A DNA stretch of 64,000 nt from Nocardioides sp. (GTDB taxonomy: Bacteria > Actinomycetota > Actinomycetes > Propionibacteriales > Nocardioidaceae): NCBI GenBank assembly GCA_020636915.1, contig JACJWV010000017.1, positions 1 through 64,000 on the forward strand, in the 5' to 3' direction. Position numbers and translations under genes: made by a program. The notes under the pieces were generated by a model that saw only the letters and a list, made by a program, of their open reading frames with translations, did no database searches and was not told where the DNA came from. Below, in pieces: positions 38,601-47,078 of the stretch. Within the stretch, counting starts at the first letter, position 1; each line of letters begins with the position of its first letter.

Positions 38601-39938
38601 TCAGACCACCGGCAGCATGCGGTCGCGCTCGAACACCGAGACCTGGCCGCGGTACTCCTCCCACTCGGCGCGCTTGTTGCGCAGGAAGAAGTCGAAGACG
38701 TGCTCGCCGAGGGTCTCCGCGAGCAGCTCGGAGTGCTCGGCCACCGCAATCGCCTCCGACAGGCTCTTCGGCAGCGGCTCGATGCCCAGGCTCTTGCGCT
38801 CGCGCTCGGTCAGCGCCCAGACGTCGTCCTCGGCCTCGCGGGGCAGGTCGTAGCCCTCCTCGATGCCCTTCATCCCGGCCGCCAGCACGACAGCGAAGGC
38901 CAGGTAGGGGTTGCAGGCCGCGTCGACGGTCCGCAGCTCGATCCGGGTGGACTGGCCCTTGTCGGGCTTGTACATGGGCACGCGGATCATGGCCGAGCGG
39001 TTGTTGTGGCCCCAGCAGATGTACGACGGCGCCTCGCCGCCGAACATCAGCCGCTTGTAGCTGTTGACCCACTGGTTGGTGACGACGCTGATCTCGCTCG
39101 CGTGCCGCAGGACGCCGGCGATGAACTGCCGGCCGGTCTTGGAGAGCTGGTACTCCGCCCCGGCCTCGAAGAACGCGTTGCGGTCGCCCTCGAAGAGCGA
39201 CACGTGGGTGTGCATGCCCGACCCCGGGTGGGTCGTGAAGGGCTTGGGCATGAACGTCGCCCAGATGTCCTGGCTCAGCGCCACCTCGCGGATCACGGTC
39301 CGGAAGGTCATCACGTTGTCGGCGGTCGTGAGCGCATCGGCGTACCGCAGGTCGATCTCCTGCTGGCCGGGCCCGCCCTCGTGGTGGCTGAACTCCACCG
39401 AGATGCCCATCGCCTCGAGCATCGTGATCGCCTCGCGCCGGAAGTCGGCGCCCATCGACTGAGCCGTGTGGTCGAAGTAGCCGCTGCGGTCGACCGGCAC
39501 GGGCTCGCCGCCCGGCACCGGCTGCTCCTTGAACAGGTAGAACTCGATCTCGGGGTGGGTGTAGAAGGTGAACCCCTGGTCGGCGGCCTTGGACAGGGTC
39601 CGCTTCAGCACGTGCCGCGGGTCGGCGTACGACGGGGAGCCGTCGGGCATCACGATGTCGCAGAACATCCGCGCCGTGGCGGGCCCCTCGCCCCGCCAGG
39701 GCAGGATCTGGAAGGTCGCCGGGTCGGGCATCGCGAGCATGTCCGCCTCGTAGACGCGGGCGAACCCCTCGATCGCCGACCCGTCGAAGCCGATGCCCTC
39801 CGAGAAGGCGCCCTCGAGCTCCGCCGGCGCGACCGCCACCGACTTCAGGAAGCCCAGGACGTCGGTGAACCACAGTCGGACGAACCGGACGTCACGTTCC
39901 TCCAGCGCGCGGAGGACGAAGTCTTCCTGCTTACCCAT
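38601..39938 (-). CDS. glnA2: Glutamine synthetase type I (GlnA2-like)
   Basis: 445 residues, close to the 446 recalled for mycobacterial GlnA2 and shorter than the main GlnA1 (about 475). Signatures in order: GFDGSAIEGFARVYEADMLA, PEIEFYLF (metal Glu), EGGPGQQEIDLRYADAL (ATP/metal site), GSGMHTHVSLF, NSYKRLMFGGEAPSYICWG, and RIELRTVDAACNPYLAFA. It makes glutamine from glutamate, ammonia and ATP. A tyrosine is present in GYDLPREAED where the adenylylation site lies in GSI-beta, so control by GlnE is possible. GlnA2-type isozymes may also serve special roles (e.g. gamma-glutamylation), not decidable here. Confidence 0.9.
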   Translation of the reverse strand: MGKQEDFVLRALEERDVRFVRLWFTDVLGFLKSVAVAPAELEGAFSEGIGFDGSAIEGFARVYEADMLAMPDPATFQILPWRGEGPATARMFCDIVMPDGSPSYADPRHVLKRTLSKAADQGFTFYTHPEIEFYLFKEQPVPGGEPVPVDRSGYFDHTAQSMGADFRREAITMLEAMGISVEFSHHEGGPGQQEIDLRYADALTTADNVMTFRTVIREVALSQDIWATFMPKPFTTHPGSGMHTHVSLFEGDRNAFFEAGAEYQLSKTGRQFIAGVLRHASEISVVTNQWVNSYKRLMFGGEAPSYICWGHNNRSAMIRVPMYKPDKGQSTRIELRTVDAACNPYLAFAVVLAAGMKGIEEGYDLPREAEDDVWALTERERKSLGIEPLPKSLSEAIAVAEHSELLAETLGEHVFDFFLRNKRAEWEEYRGQVSVFERDRMLPVV

Positions 39939-39986
39939 GGCCAGAGCCTATCGGCGCCGGGCCATGGGTGAGCGGCGCGGTCCGCG

Positions 39987-40616
39987 TCAGCCCCGGGGCT
40001 GCTTCCCGCAGACGTTGACGTCCTGCGAGCCGAGCACCCCGTGCCACACCTCGCGCATCGGCACCATCCACTCCTGCGTGGTGGAGGCGTAGGCGATGGA
40101 GCCGCGGACCCGGTGCCGGGTCCCGTCGACCCAGACCTTCCGGACGGTCAGCGGGATCGTCACCTCGTCGGCGCTCGTCCCCGCCCAGCAGGCCGTGGCC
40201 ATGTGCTTCGACCGGGCCTGGCGGAAGGTGATGTCGTCGCCCGGGTCCTCCCCGCCGTACCGGAACGCGGTCGTGGTCACGTAGCCGGTGTTGCCCTCCC
40301 AGGGTGCGACGACCGTCATCGACATGCCGTGCGTGTGCCTGGTCGGCACGGTGAAGGACAGCGAGTCCCCGTCGACGGTCCGCTCGGCGGTGTGCCAGAA
40401 GCGGATCCCGTGGCCGGGACCCGTCTTCCAGCGGGCCTGCATCAGCTGCACCTGGCAGCCGTCGCAGCCCGGGACCTGGAAGGTGATCGTGGTCTTCGCG
40501 GCCTCGCGCGACGGCGCGGCGTCCGCGGTCGGCGTAGCGGCGACGGACAGGCCGGCCAGCCCCGCGAGGGCAGCGGCCGCCGCGAGGGCGGCGCGCCGGA
40601 TCGTCATGGTGGTCAT
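39987..40616 (-). CDS. Secreted hypothetical protein
   Basis: 209 residues with a clear signal peptide: positively charged MTTMTIRR, hydrophobic AALAAAAALAGLAGLSVAAT and an AxA-type cleavage region near ADAAPS. The mature part has a CDGC motif near residue 50 and two later lone cysteines (CWAG, NVCGK), possibly two disulfides, with a beta-rich look. No family recognised. ATG 40616 follows CTACGGAG; an upstream in-frame ATG at 40652 would break the signal-peptide pattern. Nothing nearby indicates its role. Confidence 0.65.
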   Translation of the reverse strand: MTTMTIRRAALAAAAALAGLAGLSVAATPTADAAPSREAAKTTITFQVPGCDGCQVQLMQARWKTGPGHGIRFWHTAERTVDGDSLSFTVPTRHTHGMSMTVVAPWEGNTGYVTTTAFRYGGEDPGDDITFRQARSKHMATACWAGTSADEVTIPLTVRKVWVDGTRHRVRGSIAYASTTQEWMVPMREVWHGVLGSQDVNVCGKQPRG

Positions 40617-40678
40617 ACTCCGTAGACGCCCGGGCGGGGCGCCCGGTTGCATATGTGACCGGACCTTCGGAGAGATCC

Positions 40679-42739
40679 TCAGGACTCGGGGACGTTCGCC
40701 TCGAGCTCGGCGAGCCAGGCCGCCGGGGAGGCGTCCGACGGCATCCGCCAGTCACCGCGGGGGGACATCGTGCCGCCGTGGCTGACCTTCGGCCCGTTGG
40801 GCAGGGCCGAGCGCTTGAACTGGCTGGCGAAGAAGCGTCGGACGAACACCTCGAGCCACCGACGGACGGTCGCGAGGTCGAACTCCACCCGCCGGTCGTC
40901 GGGGAAGTTCGGCGGCCACGCGCCTGTGTCCTTGTCGTGCCAGGCGTGCCACGCGAGGAACGCGACCCTGCTGGGCGGGTAGCCGTAGCGCAGCACGTGG
41001 AAGAGCGTGAAGTCCTGCAGCGAGTAGGGCCCCACCGAGGACTCCGTCGACTGCGGCAGCTGGTCCTCCCGCGCCGGGATCAGCTCGGGGGTGATCTCCT
41101 GGGCGACGACCTCGGTGAGGACGTCGTTCGTCTCCTGGTCGAACTGGCCGGACGAGACCACCCAGCGGATCAGGTGCTGGATGAGGGTCTTCGGCACGCC
41201 CGCGTTGACGTTGTAGTGCGACATCTGGTCGCCCACCCCGTAGGTGCACCAGCCGAGCGCGAGCTCGGACAGGTCACCGGTGCCCAGGACGATCCCCCCG
41301 CGGTGGTTGGCGAGGCGGAAGAGGTAGTCGGTCCGCAGGCCGGCCTGGACGTTCTCGAAGGTGATGTCGTAGACCTCCTCGCCCTCGGCGTAGGGGTGGT
41401 CGAGGTCGGCCAGCATCTGGTGCGCGGCCGGCCGGATGTCGATCTCCTCGAAGGTGATGCCGAGGGACTTCGCCAGCCGGGTGGCGTAGGACTTCGTCGT
41501 GTCGCCCGTCGCAAAGCCGGGCAGCGTGAACCCGAGGACGTCGCTGCGGTCGCGCCCGAGCCGGTCCATCGCCTTGGCCGCCACGATCAGCGCGTGGGTG
41601 GAGTCCAGGCCGCCGCTCACGCCGATCACGATCTTGGGGCCCTGCTCGCCCGGGCGCGTCATCGCCTGCAGTCGCTGCTCGAGCCCGGAGACCTGGATGT
41701 TGTAGGCCTCGTAGCAGTCCTGGGCCAGCCGCTCCGCGTCATCCGGGACGAACGGGAAGCGGTCGACCTTGCGGCGCAGCCCGATGTCACCCTCGGGTGG
41801 TGCGACCTGGAAGCCGATCGTGCGGAAGCCGGTGGCCGGCGACACCGCGCGCCGGTTGTCGTCGAAGGTGCCGGTGCGCAGGCGCTCCAGGCGGGTGCGG
41901 TCGAGGTCGAGGTCGGCGACCGAGGCGCGCGGTCCGTCGGGGAACCGCTCGGTCTCGGCCAGCAGCTCGCCGTGCTCGTAGATCATCGTCTGCCCGTCCC
42001 AGGACAGGTCGGTGCTCGACTCCCCCTGGCCGGCGGCGGCGTAGACGTACGCCGCCAGGCAGCGGCTCGAGGCCGAGCGGACCAGCAGCCGCCGGTCGTC
42101 GGCCCGGCCGACGGTGATCGGGCTGCCGGAGATGTTCAGCAGCACGGTCGCCCCCGCGAGGGCGGCCTCCGCGCTCGGGGGGACCGGCACCCACATGTCC
42201 TCGCAGACCTCGACGTGCAGCACCAGCCCGCGCACGTCCTCGGCCTCGAAGAGCAGGTCCGGCCCGATCGGTGCCTCCTGGCCCGCCAGGACGATCGTCC
42301 CCCGGACGTCGTCGCCCGGCGCGAACCAGCGACGCTCGTAGAACTCCCGGTAGGTCGGCAGGTAGGACTTCGGTGCGACGCCTAGGACCCGTCCGCGGTG
42401 GATGACCACCGCGCAGTTGAGAACCCGGTTGCCGTGGGCGATCGGGGCGCCGACGACCAGCACCGGGAGCAGGTCGGCCGAGGCGGCGACCAGCTCGGCG
42501 ATCGCGTCGGTCACGGCGTCGAGGAGCGGGTCCTGGAGGAACAGGTCGTCGACGGCGTAGCCGGACAGGCACAGCTCGGGGAAGATCGCGACCGCGACGC
42601 CGTCGTCCGAGCACGCCCGCGCCTGGTCGAGGACCGCGGCGGCGTTCGTCGCGGGATCGGCGACCCGGAGCGGCACCGTGCAGGCTGCGACCCGGGCGAA
42701 GCCGTGGGCGTAGGCGGAGTAGAAGTCCACGCTCCGCAT
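40679..42739 (-). CDS. nadE: Glutamine-dependent NAD+ synthetase
   Basis: 686 residues. The N-terminal nitrilase-like glutaminase domain has AIFPELCLSGYAVDDLFLQ (catalytic Glu), a KSYLPTYREFYERRWF lysine motif and the nucleophile Cys in HVEVCEDMWVP. The C-terminal ATP pyrophosphatase domain has IGVSGGLDSTHALIVAAKAM (P-loop) and LGTGDLSELALGWCTYG. It amidates NaAD to NAD+ with glutamine as nitrogen source, the two active sites linked by a tunnel. The length fits the long actinobacterial form (about 680). Confidence 0.93.
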   Translation of the reverse strand: MRSVDFYSAYAHGFARVAACTVPLRVADPATNAAAVLDQARACSDDGVAVAIFPELCLSGYAVDDLFLQDPLLDAVTDAIAELVAASADLLPVLVVGAPIAHGNRVLNCAVVIHRGRVLGVAPKSYLPTYREFYERRWFAPGDDVRGTIVLAGQEAPIGPDLLFEAEDVRGLVLHVEVCEDMWVPVPPSAEAALAGATVLLNISGSPITVGRADDRRLLVRSASSRCLAAYVYAAAGQGESSTDLSWDGQTMIYEHGELLAETERFPDGPRASVADLDLDRTRLERLRTGTFDDNRRAVSPATGFRTIGFQVAPPEGDIGLRRKVDRFPFVPDDAERLAQDCYEAYNIQVSGLEQRLQAMTRPGEQGPKIVIGVSGGLDSTHALIVAAKAMDRLGRDRSDVLGFTLPGFATGDTTKSYATRLAKSLGITFEEIDIRPAAHQMLADLDHPYAEGEEVYDITFENVQAGLRTDYLFRLANHRGGIVLGTGDLSELALGWCTYGVGDQMSHYNVNAGVPKTLIQHLIRWVVSSGQFDQETNDVLTEVVAQEITPELIPAREDQLPQSTESSVGPYSLQDFTLFHVLRYGYPPSRVAFLAWHAWHDKDTGAWPPNFPDDRRVEFDLATVRRWLEVFVRRFFASQFKRSALPNGPKVSHGGTMSPRGDWRMPSDASPAAWLAELEANVPES

Positions 42740-42758
42740 GTTCCCACGACGGCCGGGC

Positions 42759-43517
42759 TCACACGTGCGCGATCACCGTCCACGCGGTCGCCTCCACCGT
42801 GAACGGACCGTCGGGCAGCAGCTCGGCGCAGCGGCTGCGCAGCGCGTCGCGGGCGTCGGGGTCCAGCCGGGCCACGTGGTCGCCGGCTGGGCCCACCCCG
42901 AGGGTGTACGGCTCCCACCACTGCTCGAAGCCGGTGTAGGGGACGGACACGGTGACGGTGCCCTCGACGACGTCGTCGAGCCCGGCCTCGCGGGCCAGCC
43001 CACCGAGGTCGCCCTCACCGGTGCCCGGCAGGGTCGCCTCGTCCGCGGCGTCGGGGTCGAGGTCCTTGGCCGCCTGCCAGAACGTCGAGAGCGGGCCGGT
43101 CGCGGTGGCGTGGTTCCAGACGGTCGCGCCCACCACACCTCCGCTGCCGACAACCCGGGCCATCTCGGCCAGGCCCGCGACGGGATCGCTCATGAAGTGC
43201 ACGACCAGCCCGGCCAGGGCGAGGTCGAAGGTGCCGTCCTCGAACGGGAGCTGCTCGGCACGGCCCTCCCGGACGTCCACGCCCGGGCAGCGCTCGCGGG
43301 CCGCGGCCACGAACGGCGGCGACGGGTCGAGGGCGACCACGTGGTCGGCCCCGAGCCGGTCGACGAGCCGGCTCGTGAGCACGCCGGGGCCGCAGCCGAC
43401 GTCCACGGCACGCATCCCCCGTCGTACCCCGGCGAGCTCGACGAGCTCGTCGGCGAGCGGCTCGGAGTAGCGCCCCATGAAGCGTCCGTAGGCGGACGCG
43501 GCGACGTCGAAGGCCAT
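42759..43517 (-). CDS. SAM-dependent class I methyltransferase
   Basis: 252 residues. The SAM motif I is VDVGCGPGVLTSRLVDRLGA, followed by VVALDPSPPFVAAARERCP (motif II acidic end) and FDLALAGLVVHFMSDPVAGL (motif IV). The C-terminal part resembles methyltransferase-11-type enzymes of unknown substrate. ATG 43517 is chosen because upstream sequence to 43673 overlaps the divergent VOC-family gene. Small-molecule methylation (ubiquinone/menaquinone type or natural product) is possible but unassigned. Confidence 0.8.
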   Translation of the reverse strand: MAFDVAASAYGRFMGRYSEPLADELVELAGVRRGMRAVDVGCGPGVLTSRLVDRLGADHVVALDPSPPFVAAARERCPGVDVREGRAEQLPFEDGTFDLALAGLVVHFMSDPVAGLAEMARVVGSGGVVGATVWNHATATGPLSTFWQAAKDLDPDAADEATLPGTGEGDLGGLAREAGLDDVVEGTVTVSVPYTGFEQWWEPYTLGVGPAGDHVARLDPDARDALRSRCAELLPDGPFTVEATAWTVIAHV

Positions 43518-43568
43518 CCGCCGACGGTAGGCCGATGAGTTCCGGCGCGTCCATGGGTCGACAGGGGC

Positions 43569-44030
43569 ATGCCCGAGATCAGCACCTGCCTGTGGTTCGA
43601 CGACGACCTGATGGAGGCCGTGGACTTCTACACCACGGTCTTCCCCGACTCCGAGGTCCGCGGGGTCTCCCACTACGAGGACGGACGCGTGCTCGCCGCC
43701 GAGTGGACCCTCGACGGTCAGCCGTTCCGCGGGATCAACGGGGGGCCGATCTTCGCCGGCTTCACCGAGACGATCTCGCTCAGCATCAGCTGCGCCGACC
43801 AGTCCGAGGTCGACTACTACTGGGACACGCTGGTGGCCGGCGGCGAACCGAGCCAGTGCGGCTGGCTCAAGGACCGCTTCGGGTTGTCGTGGCAGGTCAT
43901 CCCGACCCGTCTCTACGAGCTGATCTCCGATCCCGACCCGGACCGGGCGCAGGCAGCCACCGCGGCGATGATGAAGCAGCAGAAGATCGTGGTCGCCGAC
44001 ATCGAGGCCGCGGTCGCCGCCGTCTCGTGA
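43569..44030 (+). CDS. VOC/PhnB-family metalloprotein
   Basis: 153 residues. The pattern TCLWFDDDLMEAVDFYTTVF, GQPFRGINGGPIFAGFTETI and GGEPSQCGWLKDRFGLSWQV is characteristic of the PhnB/3-demethylubiquinone methyltransferase-like branch of the vicinal-oxygen-chelate superfamily. The usual metal-site residues are only partly kept, so a binding or non-enzymatic role is possible. Starts ATG 43569, divergent from the methyltransferase. Confidence 0.82.
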   Translation: MPEISTCLWFDDDLMEAVDFYTTVFPDSEVRGVSHYEDGRVLAAEWTLDGQPFRGINGGPIFAGFTETISLSISCADQSEVDYYWDTLVAGGEPSQCGWLKDRFGLSWQVIPTRLYELISDPDPDRAQAATAAMMKQQKIVVADIEAAVAAVS

Positions 44031-44037
44031 CGAGGGT

Positions 44038-44235
44038 TCACCTTCCGGGCGGCGTCCAGTACCGCACCTCGAGGGTCAGGTCGGCCACGTCGTAGGACGC
44101 GCCCGGCTCCTCGACCACGACCCACCCGGTGGGCTCCGGGTCACGCTCGGGGTCCCATTCCCACCGGTGTGGTCCGCCCCAGGGTGTCGTCGTGCCGTCG
44201 CCGGCGGCCGTGGGGGTGGCCGTGAGCAGCGACAC
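44038..44235 (-). CDS. Small tryptophan-rich hypothetical protein
   Basis: 65 residues (MSLLTATPTAAGDGTTTPWG, then EWDPERDPEPTGWVVVEEPG). Polar and Pro/Trp-rich, no membrane helix, no family recognised. It converges on the VOC gene, 7 bp apart. The start at 44235 lacks a clear Shine-Dalgarno sequence; the case rests on length and codon pattern only. Confidence 0.4.
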   Translation of the reverse strand: MSLLTATPTAAGDGTTTPWGGPHRWEWDPERDPEPTGWVVVEEPGASYDVADLTLEVRYWTPPGR

Positions 44236-44324
44236 AGGGCCCGATCGCCCGTCGCGGGGCTAGCCTGACGAACGGTCCGTGGACTCCATCAGGGAGCTGC
44301 GAGATGACAGGCAGGGAGACACCC

Positions 44325-45191
44325 ATGAGCGAGGAGACCGCGCCCTACGGCACGGGTCCGGCCCGCGCCGACCAGCCGGCCGCCGGCGCCGCCCCGATCA
44401 AGCGGATCCGCACCCACCACCTCCGGGAGATGAAGCAGCGCGGCGAGAAGTTCGCGATGCTCACCGCCTACGAGCAGTACGCCGCGCAGACCTTCGACGA
44501 GGCCGGCATCGAGGTCCTCCTCGTCGGTGACAGCGCCTCGAACAACGTCTTCGCCAACGAGACCTCGCTGCCGGTCACGGTCGACGAGCTGATCCCGCTC
44601 GCGCGGGCGGTGAGCCGCTCCGTGCGGCGCGCGCTGGTCGTGGCGGACCTCCCGTTCGGCTCCTACCAGGCCAGCCCGGAGCAGGCCTACCTCACCGCCG
44701 TGCGGTTCATGAAGGAGGCGAACGCGCACGCGGTCAAGCTCGAGGGCGGCGTCGAGATGGCGCCCCAGGTCCGCAAGCTCACCGAGGGCGGCATCCCGGT
44801 GATGGCGCACATCGGCTTCACCCCGCAGTCCGAGCACAACCTCGGCGGCTACCGGGTCCAGGGCCGCGGCGACGCGGCCAAGAAGGTCGTCGAGGAGGCG
44901 CTCGCGATGGAGGAGGCCGGCGCCTTCGCCGTCGTGATGGAGATGGTCCCGGGCGACGTCGCGACCGAGGTGACCGACACCGTCACGATCCCGACGATCG
45001 GCATCGGCGCGGGTCCGGGCTGCGACGGCCAGGTGCTGGTCTGGCAGGACGCCTTCGGGCTGCGCACCGGCCGGATGCCCCGCTTCGTGCGGCAGTACGC
45101 CGACCTGCACGGCGTGCTCCTGCAGGCCGCCCGCGACTACGCCGCCGATGTCAAGGCCGGCACCTTCCCGGCGGAGGAGCACACGTTCTAG
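44325..45191 (+). CDS. panB: 3-methyl-2-oxobutanoate hydroxymethyltransferase (ketopantoate synthase)
   Basis: 288 residues of the PanB TIM-barrel family: MLTAYEQYAAQTFDEAGIEV, LLVGDSASNNVFANETS (Mg2+/substrate Asp), VKLEGG, PVMAHIGFTPQSEHNLGGYRV, AVVMEMVP (catalytic Glu) and IGIGAGPGCDGQVLVWQD. It transfers a hydroxymethyl group from methylene-tetrahydrofolate to ketoisovalerate, the first step to pantothenate and CoA. ATG 44325 is chosen over 44304, since both have a good ribosome-binding site but mycobacterial PanB begins MSE-type like this start. In M. tuberculosis panB also lies near glnE/glnA2. Confidence 0.93.
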   Translation: MSEETAPYGTGPARADQPAAGAAPIKRIRTHHLREMKQRGEKFAMLTAYEQYAAQTFDEAGIEVLLVGDSASNNVFANETSLPVTVDELIPLARAVSRSVRRALVVADLPFGSYQASPEQAYLTAVRFMKEANAHAVKLEGGVEMAPQVRKLTEGGIPVMAHIGFTPQSEHNLGGYRVQGRGDAAKKVVEEALAMEEAGAFAVVMEMVPGDVATEVTDTVTIPTIGIGAGPGCDGQVLVWQDAFGLRTGRMPRFVRQYADLHGVLLQAARDYAADVKAGTFPAEEHTF

Positions 45192-45227
45192 CCGAGGCGC
45201 CCCGGGCCGGGCCGTGAGACCGGTCCA

Positions 45228-45264
45228 TGACACCTGTCACGGGCGAGTCGTGACACGCAGGTGG
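45228..45264. promoter_or_regulatory. Palindromic operator candidate before ABC transporter operon
   Basis: TGACACCTGTCA (45228-45239) is a perfect dyad. TGTCAC (45235-45240) and GTGACA (45250-45255) form a second, wider inverted repeat, flanked by CACCTG (45231-45236) and CAGGTG. It lies about 60 bp before the ABC ATP-binding gene (45299). A binding site for the regulator of the operon (48188) is plausible. Confidence 0.45.
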
Positions 45265-45298
45265 GGGCCCGGCGGGCCGCCCACGTCAGGCTGGTGCC

Positions 45299-46246
45299 AT
45301 GACCACACCCCGTGCCCTCGTCCGGGGCGCCTCCACGACCGGCGCGCCGTCGGTCCCGGCGGTCCCGGCGGTCCGCCTGGCCGGCGTGACCAAGGACTTC
45401 GGCCCCGTCCACGCCGTCCGCGGGATCGACCTGGAGCTGCAGCAGGGTGAGATCGTCGCCTTCCTCGGCCCCAACGGCGCCGGCAAGACGACCACGATCG
45501 ACATGGTCCTCGGGCTCTCCCGGCCCACGAGCGGCACCACGCAGGTGCTCGGCCTGGCCCCGCGCCACGCGATCGCCCGCGGCCTGGTGTCCGCGGTGAT
45601 GCAGACCGGGGGGCTGCTGAAGGACCTCACCGTCCGCGAGACCGTGCGCTACACCGCCAGCCTGTTCGCGGACACCCGCCCGGTCGACGAGGTCCTCGAG
45701 AACGCCGGCATCACCGCGATCGCCGACCGCAAGGTCGCCAAGTGCTCCGGCGGCGAGCAGCAGCGGCTGCGCTTCGCGATGGCGCTGCTGTCCGACCCCG
45801 CACTGCTGCTGCTCGACGAGCCGACGACCGGCATGGACGTCGAGGGTCGCCGTACCTTCTGGTCGGCGATCCGCGCCGACGCCGAGCGGGGCCGCACGAT
45901 CCTCTTCGCCACGCACTACCTCGAGGAGGCCGACCAGTACGCCGACCGGATCGTGCTCATCAGCCACGGCCGGATCGTCGCCGACGGCACCGGCGCCCAG
46001 ATCAAGGCGCTCGCCTCGGGACGCACGGTCCGGGCCACCCTGCCGGGCGCCGACACCAGCGCCCTGGCCGCGATCGACGGCGTGACGGGCGTCGAGGTCC
46101 GGGGCGACGCCGTGCTCGTGCACACCAAGGACAGCGACGCCGTCGCCCGCCACCTGCTGACCCGGACCTCCGCCCGCGACCTGGAGATCACCGCCCAGGG
46201 CCTCGAGCAGGCGTTCCTGAGCCTGACCGGAGAGGACGACGCCTGA
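45299..46246 (+). CDS. ABC transporter ATP-binding protein
   Basis: 315 residues. Walker A in FLGPNGAGKTTTIDMVLGLS, Q-loop in VSAVMQTGGLLKDLTV, signature SGGEQQRLRFAMALL, Walker B LLLLDEPTTGMD, and switch His in ILFATHYLEEADQYA. A C-terminal domain (about 230-315) is typical of DrrA-like exporter ATPases. With the next gene it should form a 2+2 ABC-2 exporter for a lipid, drug or antibiotic. Its stop overlaps the permease ATG (TGATG), so the pair is coupled. The operon continues into a two-component system, as in bacitracin/lantibiotic-type detoxification loci. Confidence 0.88.
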   Translation: MTTPRALVRGASTTGAPSVPAVPAVRLAGVTKDFGPVHAVRGIDLELQQGEIVAFLGPNGAGKTTTIDMVLGLSRPTSGTTQVLGLAPRHAIARGLVSAVMQTGGLLKDLTVRETVRYTASLFADTRPVDEVLENAGITAIADRKVAKCSGGEQQRLRFAMALLSDPALLLLDEPTTGMDVEGRRTFWSAIRADAERGRTILFATHYLEEADQYADRIVLISHGRIVADGTGAQIKALASGRTVRATLPGADTSALAAIDGVTGVEVRGDAVLVHTKDSDAVARHLLTRTSARDLEITAQGLEQAFLSLTGEDDA

Positions 46247-47040
46247 TGTCGACCACCACGTTCCGAGGGAGCATCGACCCCACCGCCCGCCGGGTCCCCC
46301 CGCTGGGCGGCTTCAACCCGACCCTGCTCGGCATCGAGCTGCGCCGGATGCTGCGCAACCGACGGACCGTCGTCTTCGCGATGCTGTTCCCCGCCGCTCT
46401 CTTCCTCAGCTTCGGGTCGACCTCGGACTGGGACGAGAGCGTCGGTCACGGCAACGTCGCCGCCTACGTCATGGTCTCGATGGCCCTGTACGGCGCCGCG
46501 CTCACCGCCGCGTCGGCCGGCACCCAGGTCGCGCTGGAGCGCGCGATGGGCTGGTCGCGCCAGCTGCGCCTGACGCCGCTCAACGCGGCCGTCTACATCG
46601 TCGTCAAGGCGATCATCGCCCTCGTGCTCGGTGCGCTCGCGATCGCCGTGGTCAACCTGGTCGGGGTCCTCCAGGGCAAGCCCGAGATGCCAGTCGACGT
46701 CTGGGTCGAGTGCGCGCTGCTGACGCTCGCCTGCACCTCGGTGTTCGCCGCCCTGGGACTGTGCGCCGGCTACCTCCTCCCCGGTGAGAACGCCATGCAG
46801 GTCCTGGGCCCCGGTCTGGCCCTGCTCTCCTTCCTCGGCAACGTCTTCATCCCGATCGACGAGGGCAGCTGGATCTACACGATCGCCCAGTGGACGCCGA
46901 TGTACGGCGTCGCCGAGATCTGCCGCTACCCGCTGACCGGGGACCTCACGTGGATCGCGGTGGTCAACGCGGCCCTGTGGCTCGCGGTCTTCGTCGGCGG
47001 TGCGGCGTGGGCGATGGCGCGGGACACCGCCCGCGTCTGA
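46246..47040 (+). CDS. ABC-2 type transporter permease
   Basis: 264 residues, about six membrane helices: VVFAMLFPAALFLSF, AAYVMVSMALYGAALTA, AAVYIVVKAIIALVLGALAI, LLTLACTSVFAALGLCAGY, LGPGLALLSFLGNVFIP, ALWLAVFVGGAAWAMA. A short cytosolic N-terminus and ELRRMLRNRRTVVFA are typical of ABC-2 permeases. Substrate unknown. Stop is 38 bp before the histidine kinase gene. Confidence 0.85.
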   Translation: MSTTTFRGSIDPTARRVPPLGGFNPTLLGIELRRMLRNRRTVVFAMLFPAALFLSFGSTSDWDESVGHGNVAAYVMVSMALYGAALTAASAGTQVALERAMGWSRQLRLTPLNAAVYIVVKAIIALVLGALAIAVVNLVGVLQGKPEMPVDVWVECALLTLACTSVFAALGLCAGYLLPGENAMQVLGPGLALLSFLGNVFIPIDEGSWIYTIAQWTPMYGVAEICRYPLTGDLTWIAVVNAALWLAVFVGGAAWAMARDTARV

Positions 47041-47078
47041 CCCCGCGCGGCGGGCCCGACGTGACTACCCTCCAGCCC

